From Prorocentrum cordatum (lineage: Eukaryota > Sar > Dinophyceae > Prorocentrales > Prorocentraceae): a DNA stretch of 64,000 nt. Positions 1 through 10,259 of the stretch are shown here, one piece after another. The number at the start of each line of letters is the position of its first letter. Positions within the stretch are counted from its first letter, which is position 1. A program made the translations under genes and the position numbers. The DNA lies in contig CAUYUJ010014174.1 of NCBI GenBank assembly GCA_963575745.1, positions 97,001 through 161,000 on the forward strand, written 5' to 3'. The notes under the pieces were generated by a model, which saw nothing but the letters and a program-made list of their open reading frames with translations, searched no databases and was not told the DNA's origin.

Positions 1-395
1 GCGTGAGGGAGGCCACCGAATTTACGACATCTAGCAAATTCCATGCGTGTTTCGACCCTGCCCCCGGAGATCTGCGTGAGGGGTGCCGCCGAATCTTAGA
101 ACTGTAGCAAATCCCATAGGTTAATGGACTCTGACCCCGCCGATCTGCGTGAGGGGTCCCGCCGAATTTCACAAATATGGCAAATCCCATTGGTTTTTCG
201 ACCCTGACGCCGGCGATCTGCGTGGGGGGTGCCACCGAATTTCAAAACTGTAGCAAATCCTATTGGGTTTTCGACTCTGACGCCGGCGATCTGCGTGGGG
301 GGTGCCACCGAATTTTAGAAATGTGGCATATTCTATTTGTTCTGACCCCGCCGATCTGCGTGATGGGTGTAAATTTCGACCCCCAAAAAAATTCT
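1..395. repeat. 73-bp satellite array (left copy)
   Basis: About six head-to-tail units. The motif CCGATCTGCGTGAGGGGTG recurs near 66, 139, 212, 285 and 349, giving a 73-base period with a shortened last step. The same unit forms the larger array at 38835-39620. The window opens inside the array, so its true length is unknown. Reading frames through it are periodic artefacts. Confidence 0.93.
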
Positions 396-735
396 GAGAC
401 CCCTCCCGGGAGGTGCTAAGCAGGGTGCTTTTCGGCTCCGCCCCCTCGCGCGATCTACAGGCGGCCCTGATTAGTAGGTCGACCCTGCCAGATCAAGGGT
501 ACCCTTGTGTCCTGTGTCTCGCGACCAATGCCTCCTACGCCCCTATGGCAATGTGGCCCTCGGAAGGGTCTTGTGTCCTCTCGCGTCTCCTGTCCAATCA
601 AGCCCGACTGTACAACAAGGAACAGTAAGCAACAAGAAGCAGAGCTGTAACAGTGGAAACTGGGAACTGGAACTTGCGCAGGGAACAGCAAACCGTGAGC
701 CTACAGCCTGGTGGCCCCACCAGGGGGCCGGCGGA
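396..735. repeat. Single-copy flank shared with the 39.6/41.2 kb locus
   Basis: The sequence after the satellite (CTCCCGGGAGGTGCTAA near 402, then a CTCGCGCG(A/G)TCTACA block, then CAACAAGGAACAGTAAGC near 613, then AGCCTGGTGGCCCCAC near 704) recurs in the same order at 39608-39713 and 41160-41245. At the second locus it is split by about 1.45 kb holding a reverse transcriptase fragment, so this copy looks like the unoccupied version of that site. Confidence 0.8.
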
Positions 736-1052
736 TGACGGGAAGCGCCTCCGGCGTGCACCGTTGGTTCTGGGGTTTCTTAATGACGGGAAGCGACTTC
801 GAGGTACGAGAAGCGAGGTGGACGCTCTGGCTGAATCTGCATCATATCTTAAAATCTCTTACTTTAAGGGGTTTGGGGCTGCACCCGGTCAAAACGTTGG
901 CGGATGACGGGAAGCGCGCATAGACTCGAAGAGTCGTGCGATGGACTTTGCTGTAGGCCCGGAGGGGAATATTTTCAACTGGGGGGAGTCTGAGGGGGGA
1001 AGGGCTCGGGATTGCTCCTCCATCAAGGCCTGGCGGATGACGGGAAGTGCGC
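730..1052. repeat. Short GGCGGATGACGGGAAGCGC repeats around a longer repeat copy
   Basis: The motif GGCGGATGACGGGAAGCGC occurs at 730 and 899, in shortened form at 782, and with one change at 1032. Between them, 914-1040 is a longer repeat, also present at 2305-2433, that carries the small hairpin CGACTCGAAGAGTCG and the phrase AAGGGCTCGGGATTGCTCC. No gene is apparent. Confidence 0.75.
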
Positions 1053-2304
1053 ATAGAAGGCTGTGATTCTAGCGAGTTTGGTTTTGTTTTTCTCGTGTCA
1101 GCGGGGTCGCAAGCCCCCGCACAGCATGAATCTCAGTCGATTCCGGGACATGTTGTGTTTCGCTCGCTCGCTTCGCTTTCTCTTCTTATCGCCATTATAA
1201 CGCTGGAGGGCCGAGCGTTCGGTGGCGGCACGACCACCGTGGAGCTCCGTTTCGTCGGATGTCATTCATGACGTGAGCGAGCCAGTGCACAGCATGAGGA
1301 ACTATCACCGAGCCAGCCGGCCCCTGGCCGCCAGGGGGTGGCCATGGGTCAGGGCCACTCTTTCGGAAGGCCAGGACGTTGTGGCAAAGCCTATTTCAGT
1401 GTATCCATTTTACGGTGTCACACAAACGAACGGATGGGCTCTGGCGCACGGGTCGGGGTCTAATGTTTCTTGCCACGTGGGACACTGTACTCACCACGGT
1501 GGTGCCCCAGTACGGACGTTTGGCTCGAGGCCTTTTGCTGATGGTTTCTACTATTGTTCCCGCTGCGATTGCACCTGCCAAACAGCGCCTGTCGGCACGC
1601 ACAGGGTTTCCTCGACGACGTGGATCTCCAGACCATTTCACGAGCGAAGTCTACACTGTATCGGAAGGCGCGCGTCGCGTTCACAAGGTGGCACAGATGG
1701 GACACTTACTCGTGTCGGTGGTGCGGCTCCAATTCTGTCAACCTGCGCTGATTCGCGTCGGACCACGGCTTAGAGTTCAGTGGTTTCAGGGCGCGCGCGG
1801 GCGAACAGTTGACTCCGTGGGCTACGGCGACCCGCAACATCCCACGCCCCAGCCGTGCCAAGTGATGCGCCGACCATCATTTTGTTTAGTTTTGTGTTTT
1901 CTTCCAACGCCTGCGCTTGTCTTCTCTGCCCCAATTGCTAGGCCCGCTGCCTGGTGACTTTGAGTTCGGCTCGGCCTGCAGCCGCAGGCAGGTGGTCGAC
2001 CTGCCTGTCTGCCGCCTCTTCGTATCCGACGTCGAGCGTTGCCGACTTCGCATCTGCTGGTAAGGGCGGCTCTTGTGGCACTGTGCTGTGCTTATCCTGT
2101 ACGCTGCGCGCTGCGCCGTTTGAGTCTACGGCCTGCCACCAGCACTCGGCCGCAGGGCCGCGTTCTGTCGCGCGGGCATTCCACCGGTGGGTGGTAGCCT
2201 CGTATGTGACGTCTGCGGACGCGCGCACGCGCCAGTCGGTCCTGTGGCTGGCTGCCTGGGAGCTCGCGAAACCTCTTTTCGAGTGGGTCTGCGTCTTCAA
2301 AAAA
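1053..2304. other. Unassigned stretch, no gene recognised
   Basis: Three overlapping plus-strand reading frames of 65-192 codons lie between 1222 and 1957. None carries a motif I recognise and none is clearly favoured over the others. It could be decayed coding sequence, since short cysteine pairs appear in two frames. I do not call a gene. Confidence 0.5.
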
Positions 2305-2433
2305 GCGCGCGTCGACTCGAAGAGTCGCGCGATGGGCGTTGGTGCAGGCCCGGATTGACATCTGTTCAATTGGGGGGGGGGGGCTGAGGGGGCAAGGGCT
2401 CGGGATTGCTCCGTCGCCAAAGCCTGTCGGATT
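2305..2433. repeat. Second copy of the 914-1040 repeat
   Basis: It shares the hairpin GACTCGAAGAGTC, the GCAGGCCCGGA segment, a G-run, and AAGGGCTCGGGATTGCTCC with 914-1040, in the same orientation. Confidence 0.8.
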
Positions 2434-2930
2434 CCCCAAATAGCGATTTCGCTTGAGACAGCCTCGCCACATCGTGAAGTTGGGGGGTCGCATGTTAAGA
2501 CGTTGTTTTGCTAACAATGGGCGTTTCGCCCGGCACATCCTCCAACCGTAGAGATATTGAAGTCGGTCGTCTAGTTTTTGGATCCTCGCAAATGGGCGTT
2601 TCGCCGAAGACATTTTCGAAACATGGGATGCGCCAGGGGCCCTTTGTAAGGCATCTTTCTGGAGCGATGTCGGATTACTTCCCAGATTGCCCAGCAAGCG
2701 AGATCATTGAAAAACCGATGGTTTGGAACACGTTCGTTGAAAACTCGGCGTTTCGCTCGAGACACCCTCCAACAAATTGTCTCCGGACGGGTCTTCGAAG
2801 GCGAATCCATTGAACAACCGATTGGTGCTCAACAAGTTTGTTCAATACGGAGCGTTTCGTTCGAGACTTCTTCCACGAAGAAGTGAACGCGCGCGGGGCG
2901 TGAACTCCACCTGATTCTTTAGGCTTACGC
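2434..2930. repeat. 'Array C': diverged CGCTCGAGACATC tandem repeats
   Basis: Units of very roughly 85-100 bases contain GCGTTTCGCTCGAGACATC or the variant GCGTTTCGCCCGAGACATC, usually followed by a short A-rich step and GGGATG. The block ends with GTGAACTCCACCTGAT, the start of the 60-base unit seen at 4576 and 6135. The minus-strand translation gives recurring MSRAKRP peptides, which are a by-product of the repeat and not a gene. Confidence 0.85.
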
Positions 2931-2948
2931 CACACCGCCGACCCCTTT

Positions 2949-2949
2949 T

Positions 2950-2982
<33 letters not shown>
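2949..2982. repeat. Poly-T followed by (TA)n
   Basis: A run of T followed by about 12 TA steps lies directly upstream of the 2994 reading frame. A TTTT-type dinoflagellate promoter is possible in principle, but a plain microsatellite explains the sequence equally well. Confidence 0.7.
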
Positions 2983-2985
<3 letters not shown>

Positions 2986-2993
2986 AAAAAATC

Positions 2994-3584
2994 TTGAACG
3001 TCTTGGGGGCGTCATGGCCCGACTTTATCCCCCGCATTCCTATCGTCGTCGTCTTTGCTCCTCCTCCCAGTAGTCGGCCCATCCCGCCACCGTGCCTGAG
3101 TTGTGGTTCAGAGGCCTCTCAGATTCAGGAGAAAGTCCAGATTCGGTGCGCGAAGTGCAAGAATTTCTTGAAGACGGAGGCGGAAGTGGCGGCGAACCAG
3201 TACGACTCGAAAGATGCGGGGGAGAGGCTTTGCAGGGCGTGCGCCCGCAACGAGAAGGGTGGGCGGAACGAGAAGGCGGATGCAGAGAATCGCAAGCGGA
3301 AAGCAGAGGCGGACGCGAAGCCGCTGACGTGCGCGGCGTGCAAAGGCGCGTTCTCGGACACGAAACATTTGAAGCAGAAGCAAGTGGAACATCATCGAGC
3401 GGCGAAAGGAGCTAAACTGGTGTGCGGAAGCTGCGAGGAACTCGGGTTCACAGCGCGCAGTTGCCAGGCTTATCAGTGCAGCGGCGCGTGCAAGAGAGGA
3501 CTACCAAAGTCGGCGTTCCCCGACCCTCACAATGTCCCGCGCGACGCAAAGAAGGGCACCCTAAAGTGCAAGACGTGCAAATGA
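2994..3584 (+). CDS. Cysteine-rich CxxC-repeat protein, Stc1-like zinc-finger type
   Basis: This 196-residue frame contains serial CxxC pairs: C34/C37, C52/C55, C80/C83, C113/C116, C144/C147 and C192/C195, plus C157, C162 and C166. They are arranged as three blocks resembling C-x2-C ... F ... G ... C-x2-C treble-clef modules. The last block has SGACKRGLPKSAF and ends KGTLKCKTCK just before the stop, which fits the Stc1-type zinc-binding domain that is expanded in dinoflagellates. Binding of zinc is inferred from the cysteine spacing; no partner or reaction is known. A lysine/glutamate-rich linker spans residues 86-110. Residues 1-33 look non-coding in composition. An AG|G acceptor near 3130 (ATTCAG|GAG) suggests the true exon may begin there, so the 5' end is uncertain. 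Confidence 0.68.
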   Translation: MNVLGASWPDFIPRIPIVVVFAPPPSSRPIPPPCLSCGSEASQIQEKVQIRCAKCKNFLKTEAEVAANQYDSKDAGERLCRACARNEKGGRNEKADAENRKRKAEADAKPLTCAACKGAFSDTKHLKQKQVEHHRAAKGAKLVCGSCEELGFTARSCQAYQCSGACKRGLPKSAFPDPHNVPRDAKKGTLKCKTCK

Positions 3585-3835
3585 TGCCCAATCGGTTGCG
3601 CGTACTGGGCAGAAAGGGAGGACGGGAAGAGGAGGATGGGGGGTGAGGCGGAAAATGGGGGGGAGAAGCATCGGTGAGGATGAGCTGAAGCGGGGCAGGA
3701 AGAGGAGGAGGGGAACGAGGAGGAAGAGTAGGAGGAGGAGGAGGAGGAGGAGGAGGAGGAAGAGGAGGAGGACGGGGACACTGAGATGAGGCTCCGGGTT
3801 ATGGGGCTGGGCGCGACTCGAAAAACCAGTGTGTT
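3585..3835. repeat. GGA-rich low-complexity tract
   Basis: A purine-rich stretch with a (GAGGAG)n core at 3725-3775 directly follows the stop of the CxxC protein. No gene is seen. Confidence 0.8.
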
Positions 3836-3839
3836 CAGG

Positions 3840-4565
3840 GATGTCCGTTGGGATCTTGCGGGGGGGCTTCTTGCGGGCCTCTTGGAGCAGTTTCGAAGGC
3901 TCTTGGGGGCCGTTTTGGGACCTCTTTGTGGTTTTTTGGGCGCCTCTTGGAATGTCTTGGGGGCCTCTTGGGGGGTTCTTGGGGCCTCTTTGGGGCCTCT
4001 GGGGGCCTCCTGGGGGCCTCTTGGGACGTAAGGCTGGGTTTTCCGGTGCGTGGTCTCTCTCTGGAGCCCCTCTTGGGCCCGTCTCCGGGAGGTTCTTGGG
4101 CCGTTTTGGGCGGCTCTTGGGCCGTCTGGGGGCTCTCTTGGGCCGCTTTGGGCGGCTCTTGGGCCGTCTGGGGGCTCTCTTGGGCCGTCTTGGGGGCGTC
4201 GAGGAGGCCTCTTGTGCCGTCTTGGAGCAGTCTTGGGAGCTTCTTGGGCTGTCTTGGAGCGTCGGAAGGCCGAAAAGGCGAAAATGACGAAAACATCAAA
4301 AAATATATGAAAATCAACGATTTTGGCCTCTTGGGGCGCTCCTCGGGGGCCTCTTGGAGGTCTCTTGGGGCGTCTTGGAGGTCTCTTCGGGCGTCTTGGA
4401 GCCCTCGTGGGGCGTCTTGGAAGCCTATTGGGGCCTCTTGGGCGCTTCTTAGGGCGTCTAGGCGGTCTCTTGGGGCGTCTGGGGGCCTCTTGGAACGTCT
4501 GGGAGGCCTCTTGGGGCCTTTTTGGCCCGTATTTGGGCCTTTTTGGGCCCGGAAGAGCGTCGTGA
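3840..4565. repeat. Family D block with conserved core (CTTGG orientation)
   Basis: Quasi-periodic CTTGGGGCCTC / CTTGGGCCGTC sequence (step about 9-12 bases) forms two arms around a non-repetitive core of about 75 bases at 4251-4325, which contains GCCGAAAAGGCGA. Equivalent cores lie at 8695-8772 (inverted), 16875-16955 (inverted) and 42332-42415. The long open frames here encode monotonous RLGGLLG-like peptides and should not be annotated as proteins. Confidence 0.85.
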
Positions 4566-4575
4566 GTCGCTCGTG

Positions 4576-5116
4576 GTGGGCGTGAACTCCACCTGATATC
4601 TTTTGTGGGCGTTCGGTGTAAAAGCGGCGTCTAAATTTGCGGTGGCAGTGTACTTGGCATATTTTATGGACGCTCGCGTTGGGCAGTGGTTGAAATTGCG
4701 TGGATGGTGCATGAGCGTTTCGCTCGAGACATCCTCACACAATCGAGATATTGGAGGTCGTCGCTTACGACGTTTGATGCTAGACATGAGCGCTTCGCCC
4801 GAGACATCGTCGGACAATGGGGTTGCTGAGATCGTTTATCTACTTCGCGGACCTCCAACATGGGTGTTTCGCCCGAGACCTCTTAGAAACAATGGGATGC
4901 GATGAGTTGTTGTAAGTCATATTTCAGGAGCGATTCCCGATGACCTCCAAGGTGGCCCGAGAAGCGAATTTATTGAAACACCCATGGGTGTTTACCAGTT
5001 TTGTTAAATTCAGAGCGTTTCGTTCGAGACATCCTCCAACATTTGCTTTCGGACTGGCCCACCGAAAGCCAAGTGATGGTTAACACCAGAGCGTCTCGCT
5101 CGAGACATCCTTCAAC
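4576..5116. repeat. 60-base unit plus array C, second composite block
   Basis: One to two copies of the GTGAACTCCACCTGATATC ... GTTCGG unit at 4576-4690 are followed by array-C units (CGTTTCGCTCGAGACATC near 4718, 5017 and 5092; CGCCCGAGACATC near 4795). The same combination of units is found at 2434-2930 and 5690-6660. Confidence 0.82.
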
Positions 5117-5515
5117 AATTGCCTTTTTCTTCCTCCTTCTCCTCCTGTTCTTCCTCCTCCTCCTCGTCCTCTTCCTCCTCCTGCTCCTCCTCCTCGTCCT
5201 CTTCCTCCTCGCCTTCTCCTCCTCCTCCTCCTCCTCGTCCTCTGCCTCCTCCTCCTGGTCCTCTTCCGCCTCCCCCTCCCGTTATTATTCCGTCTCCTTC
5301 TTTTTCTCCTCCTCCTCCTCTTCCTCCTCCTCCTCCTCCTCCTCCTCCCTCTCCTCGTCGTCCTTCTCCTCCCCCTGCTCCCTGCTCCGGTTCCTCCTCT
5401 TCCTCGTCCCCCGCCCCCTCCACTGATGCTGCTGCTGCAGCTGCTGCTGCTCCTCCTCCTCCTCCTCCGCCTCCTCCTCCCCCACTTCCCCTGGTAGTCG
5501 TCTTCGCCGTCGTCC
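5117..5515. repeat. (CCT)n-rich microsatellite
   Basis: About 400 bases of imperfect CCT/CTC triplets, with a short CTG/CAG patch near 5426-5450. All frames give homopolymeric S/P/L or E/G peptides. Confidence 0.93.
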
Positions 5516-5689
5516 TCACGCAGAAGTGTGAAATATATACTCAGGAATATGTTTGTGAAAGTTCGGGGGGCGCGTGTCCATACGTGTCCCTTGTGAGCGT
5601 TCGAAGATGATCGCGATGATGATGATGATGATGCAAGTTCTTGCGCAACTCTTCCCTTTCACGCACTTCCCCTTCATGTCAGGAAAGGT
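5516..5689. other. Spacer with (GAT)n patch
   Basis: Mixed sequence with a short (GAT) run near 5606-5632. No gene. Confidence 0.6.
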
Positions 5690-6134
5690 TCCCAAATTGA
5701 GCTTTTCGCTCGAGACATCCTCATAACACTGAGATATTGTAGGTGTTCTTCTAATACGTGTTATTTAAACCATGCGCGTTTCGCTCGAGACATCCTCGGA
5801 ACATGGGGATGTTGAAGTCGTTGGTCTAATTCGTTGACCTCCAAACATGGGCGTTTCGCCCGGGACATCTTCGAAACAATCGGATGCGCGAAGAGCTCTT
5901 GTAAGGCATCTTTTCTGAGCGATCTCGGATAGCCTTCAAGATGGCCCACGAAGCGAAACGATCGAAACACAATTTTTTTAACACGTTCGTTGAACAATCA
6001 CCGGTTCGCTCGAGACACCCTCCAACAATTGCCTTCGGGCGGGTCCTCGAAGGCGAAATCATTGAAAACCCGATGGGTTTTCAATTTTGTTGTTAAAACC
6101 AGGGCATTTCGCTCGAGACATCTTCCAACAAATT
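5690..6134. repeat. Array C, third block
   Basis: Units with CGTTTCGCTCGAGACATCC near 5700, 5777 and 6000-6120, closely resembling 2434-2930, including the ...CCAACAATTGCCTTCGG... segment. It runs straight into the 60-base tandem array at 6135. Confidence 0.85.
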
Positions 6135-6475
6135 TTGAACTCGCGCGGAAAGTGAACTCCATCTGATATCTTTTGCGGGCGTTCGGGGTAAGAGCGACGT
6201 CTAAACTTGCTTTGGTAGTGAACTCTACTTGGTATTTTTTGTGGACGTTCGCGGTGAGCGGTGACTGACGTTGCGCGGATTGACAATTCCATTTGGTATT
6301 TGTTGTGGACGTTCGGAGTGAGCGGCACGTCTGAATTTGCGCGGATCGTGAATTCAATCTGGGTCTTTTTGCGGACGTTCGGGGTCAGCAGCACGTCTGA
6401 ATTGGCGCGGATAGCCAAATTAATGTGGTACCCTTTGTGGACGTTCGGGAAGAGCGCCTACGCGACATGCGAATT
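6135..6475. repeat. About 60-base tandem array
   Basis: Five to six units, each with GTGAA(C/T)TC...ATCTG, a T-rich step, G(T/C)GGACGTTCGG and GCACGTCTGAATTTGCGCGG. Single units of the same family sit at the edges of array-C blocks near 2886 and 4576. Confidence 0.85.
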
Positions 6476-7330
6476 TGATGTTGATGCACGTTCTTGCCAA
6501 GCTCTTTGATTTCACGCGCTTCCCGTTCATGTCAGGAAAGGTTCCACAAAACAGCGACTTCGCTCGAGACATCCTCTGACAATGGAGATGCTGGTGGCTA
6601 TCGTTTAAGACGTGCCCTGTCAAACATGACGTTTCTTCGCTCGAGACATCCTCAGACAATCGGGATGTAGAAACATGTTAAAGATTTTGTAGTGCATGGA
6701 AAATGCGCGTCTCGCCCGAAACATCATCGAAGCAATGATATGTTGGACAAGTTGTTTTATTACCTCTCATCTAAAACACGGCGCTTTCGCCCGGGACATC
6801 CTCAGAACATCGGGAGGGGCGCGGCAGACCGAACAAATGATCACCGCAGAAATTTATCATTTCGCTGGAGACATCCTCAACACATGAGATGTTCGCAACA
6901 TCGCCTCGACATCTTTCTCGAAGTGCTTCAAGATGAACGAATGAGAGTCCCAAAAGGAGCCCAATATGGCTCCAACAGCGCCCTGGAGACTGCCGAACAC
7001 GACGATCTCGCTTGGGACATCCTCAAAACATGAACACATGCAGCAACATCGTTTTGAAACTGCTGTTCTAACATCGTCTTATAATCGCTCCTGACAAGGC
7101 TTCCTGATGGTCTAAGCCGGCCTTCTCAAAAAACAGATTTCTCTAGGGACTTCCTCAAACAAATAATGTGTCTAACATCGCACTATAATGCTTTTGGGGG
7201 GCATCAAGACGGCCCCAAAGGGCCCCAAACGAGCCCCAATATGACCCCAGGACCGCCCTCGCGACGACCCCCGAATGTGATTTCGCCTGGGACGTCCTCA
7301 CAACAATGATATGTTCGTAACATCGATTGT
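6476..7330. repeat. Degenerate array C, fourth block
   Basis: Diverged units with CGCTCGAGACATCCTC near 6551 and 6640, CGCCCGAAACATC near 6711, CGCTGGAGACATCC near 6864, CGCTTGGGACATCC near 7008 and CGCCTGGGACGTCC near 7283. Identity falls steadily toward 7.3 kb. No gene. Confidence 0.75.
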
Positions 7331-7346
7331 ATCAAGAAAATGGGTT

Positions 7347-8245
7347 CGCTCTTAGGGTTTATTCTGCCGTGTTCCTGGTCTTTTTCTGTCGTGCTCCTGA
7401 GCTCTGGGGGTCTATTCTGCCGTGCTCCTTCGCTCTTGGGGTTTGTTCTGCTGTGCTCCTGGTCTTTTTCTGCCGTGCTCCTGAGCGCTGGGGGTCTATT
7501 CTGCCGTGCTCCCGGTCTTTTTCTGTCGTGGTTCTTGCGCTATGGGGCCCATTCCGACGGGCTGCTGTTTTTTTGTTTTTGCCGTGTTCCTTCGCTCTTC
7601 GGGCCTATTATGCCGTGTTCCTGGGCTCTGGGGGTCTATTCTGCCGTGCTCCTGGTCTTCTTCTGCCGTGCTCCTTCGCTCCTGGGGCCTATTCTGCCGT
7701 TCTGCAGTCTTTTTTCTGCCGTGCCTCTCAGCTCTTGGGGTCTATTCTGCCGTGCTCATGTTGTTTTCTGGCGTCTTTTCGCTCTTGGGGCCTATTCTGC
7801 CGTGCTCCTTCGCTCTTGGAGTCTATTATACCGTGCTCCTGGTCTTGTTCTGCTGTGCTCGGCAGCTCTTGGGGCCTATTCTGCCGTGCTCCTGCTTTTT
7901 TTCTGCCGTGCTCCTTCGCTCTTCGGGCCTACTCTGCCGTGCTCCTGGTCTTTTTTCTGCCGTGCTCCTTAACTCTTGGGGTCTGTTCTGCCGCGCCCTT
8001 GTTTTTTTTTTCTGCCGTGCTCCTTCGCTTTGGGTAGCTCTTGGGGTATATTTTGCCGTGCTCCTGGTCTTTTTCTGCCGTACTCCGTCGCTCTTCGGTT
8101 CTATTCTGCCGTGCTCCTGGTCTTGTTCTGCCGTGCTCTTTAGCTCTTTGGGTTTGTTCTGCCGTGCCCTCGTCTTTTTCTGCCGTGCTCCTCCGCTCTT
8201 GGGGCCTATTCTGCCGTGCTTCTGATCTTGTTCTGCCGTGCGCGC
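7347..8245. repeat. TTCTGCCGTGCTCC satellite
   Basis: About 0.9 kb of repeats built from TTCTGCCGTGCTCCT followed alternately by TCGCTCTTGGGGCCTA or GGTCTTTT. Periods are about 27-60 bases because two submodules alternate. Long open frames exist in all three plus frames, which is a sign of repeat structure and not of coding. Confidence 0.92.
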
Positions 8246-8284
8246 CCAGAAGCTTCGCCAAAACGACCATCGCGACGATCCGCA

Positions 8285-8402
8285 CGGAAGAATACAGGAG
8301 CACGGCAGAACACAGAGCACACAGAGGCACGGCAGAACACAGAAGCACGGCAGAACAGGAGCACGGCAGAACACACAGGAGCACAGCAAAACACCCAGAG
8401 CA
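8285..8402. repeat. Inverted arm of the TTCTGCCGTGCTCC satellite
   Basis: Six or so copies of GAGCACGGCAGAACA, the reverse complement of the preceding satellite's motif, follow a spacer of about 40 bases. Together with 7347-8245 this makes a highly asymmetric foldback. Confidence 0.9.
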
Positions 8403-8499
8403 TATTCAACATGCTTGGTGGACTAAAGCGACGCTTTCCGGTCTTGTCCGGTCAGGTTTTCTTTAACTAAGGGGTACCGGGTCCATCCCGAACCTCGTT

Positions 8500-9200
8500 G
8501 GCGGATTCTGGGTGAAGGGCCCAAGACGGCCCAAGAGGCCTCCAAGATGGCGAAAGATCTCCCCAAGCATACCCCAGAGGACCCAAGAGAGGCCCAAGAG
8601 GGCTCCAAGACTGCCCAAAAGCGATCCAAGACAGCCCAAGAAGCTTCCCATATGCCCAGAAAAGCCCCAAGAGCCCTCTCAAGAGGATCTCGCGAAGCAA
8701 AAATCAGTTGTTTTCCATGTGTTTTCGGCTGTTTTGGGGGTTCTCGCCTTTTCGAGCTTCCGCCGTCCCAAGAGGGCCCAACAGGCCCCCAAGGCTGCCC
8801 AAAGAGGGCCCAATAAGCCCCCAGGAGGGCCTTAAGACGGCCCAAGAGGGCCCCAAGACGACCCAAGAGGCGCCCAGACGGCCCAAGAGGGCACCACGGC
8901 CCCGAGAAGGGCCCAAGAGGGGGACCACGAACCGACAATTCAAGCCTTCCGCCCCAAGAGGCCCCCCGGAGGCCCCCAGGGGCCCAAAAGAGGCCCCCAA
9001 GAGGCCCCAAGTTGGCCCCCGAGAGGCCCAAAAGAGACCCCAAGAGGCTCGAACACAGCCCCTACGAGGCCTGTGTTATTTCAGCGGGGCATCGAAATCA
9101 TATCGCCGTTCTTGGGGTTCTTTGAGGGGTCTCTTGGGCCGTCCTCGAGCGCTCTGGGACCGTCGTGGGGCTCTCTCGGACAACGGCGGCCCACGTGTGA
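8500..9200. repeat. Family D block, inverted, with conserved core
   Basis: CCCAAGAGG / GGCCCCAAG quasi-periodic sequence, the complement of the 3840-4565 arms, surrounds a core at 8695-8772 whose reverse complement contains CTCGAAAAGGCGAGAACCCC. From about 9110 the orientation flips back to CTTGGG for a short stretch. Confidence 0.82.
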
Positions 9201-9204
9201 CGAC

Positions 9205-9275
9205 CACGACCAACGACCAACGACCAACGACCAACGACCAACGACCAACGACGACGACAACGACGACGACGACGA
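9205..9275. repeat. (AACGACC)n heptamer run and (ACG) tail
   Basis: Six or more consecutive AACGACC heptamers near 9209-9250 are followed by GAC/ACG triplets. Confidence 0.85.
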
Positions 9276-9767
9276 TGACGACTCCCGGGAGCGCCCCAGG
9301 AAGCTTCCAAACGGCCCAAGGAAGCCCAAAGACGGCCCAAGATGGCGCGGAGACGGCCCAAGAGAGCTCCCAAAGAGCTCCACGACACGATCAGACAGAC
9401 CAAGAAGACCCCAGAAGCCCACAAGAGAACCCAAGAGGCTCCGAACAGGCCCCAAGACAGCCCCGCGCGGCGCCAGGAGCCCCCAGGCTAGCCCGACAGG
9501 GTCACCATGACCCTCTCCTGATTCAACGTTCTTCTCCAATTGTCTCTGACTGTCCTCAGTCGTCGTCGTCGTCATCGTCCCCCGCATTTCTCCTCGTACT
9601 CGCCCTCGTTCTCTTCGGCCTCGTCCTTGTGCTTCTCTTTCTCATCGTTATCCTCATGCTCCTCCTCGCGATCCTCCTGTTCTCCACGTCGTCCTCGTCA
9701 GCTCCTCGTCGTCGCCCTCGCCTTCCTTATCTTCTTCTTCTTCGGCCTAAAAGTCCATTGGTATAAA
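9276..9767. repeat. Family D-like arm, then CTCGTC-rich tract
   Basis: GGCCCAAG-type sequence to about 9480 has no recognisable core. CTC/GTC-rich low complexity follows from 9550 to 9745. No gene. Confidence 0.7.
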
Positions 9768-9905
9768 GCGGCGCTTCCCGTTCGTGTCCGATAAGGTTTA
9801 AAAACATAGTCAGGGGACGATGTTGTTGAGTGTTCTTCTTTTCGAATATGTTTGAATATTTTTTGTTTGTCTCCAAAACCCGCGTGTAGGCGGACATGCC
9901 CGACC
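9768..9905. mobile_element. Family A element, left end degraded
   Basis: The right terminus (GTAGGCGGACATGCCCGACC, 9886-9905) and the family-wide internal phrase ATAGTCAGGGGACGA (near 9808) are present. The left terminus is only vaguely recognisable. Family A is defined by ends of the form AAGTCGGGC...ACAGG and CCTGTAGG...GCCCGACTT. Confidence 0.7.
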
Positions 9906-10259
9906 CAAATCTAGATCGTGGGACCCATTCGTGGCCGAGGCGTGCCGCGGCCATTAAAGGCCCGCTCGTTCCTTCTTTTGCGCTCCTTGCTGCCTCATGG
10001 CAGCATGATAACTGCACTCGTGTAGCTAGGGGAGGTGCATGCAGTAAAGCGTGTGGTACCACACCCTCGCCGATCAACGATCCAGGCACGATCTACTTCT
10101 TAGTTGTGGAACCTGTAACGTCCGTTGTTACGGGAGGGTACCGGTAACGAGCGCACGGGCGGCCCCCCACAGTATGGTGCCGTGTTCACAGGCACGGTGT
10201 GGTGCTGATGGGCATCGGAGGGCCTCAAGACGCTTCCGGAGACCTTTGGAGACCGCCTG
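9906..10259. other. Unassigned stretch
   Basis: Non-repetitive within the window, with no frame that carries recognisable motifs. I see nothing specific here. Confidence 0.5.

Noticed and set aside
2949-2982. TATA-box promoter for the 2994 frame
   Set aside because: A pure (TA)n microsatellite, one of several in the window. No further promoter evidence.
3848-4585. Long open frames over the CTTGG blocks (also at 8423-9043, 56411-57370), giving RLGGLLG-like proteins
   Set aside because: Open in several frames and on both strands because of the repeat period. No non-repetitive domain.
7327-8225. Three overlapping 200+ codon plus frames rich in SVLPCS-type peptides
   Set aside because: Direct translation of the TTCTGCCGTGCTCC satellite. 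All frames are equally open.
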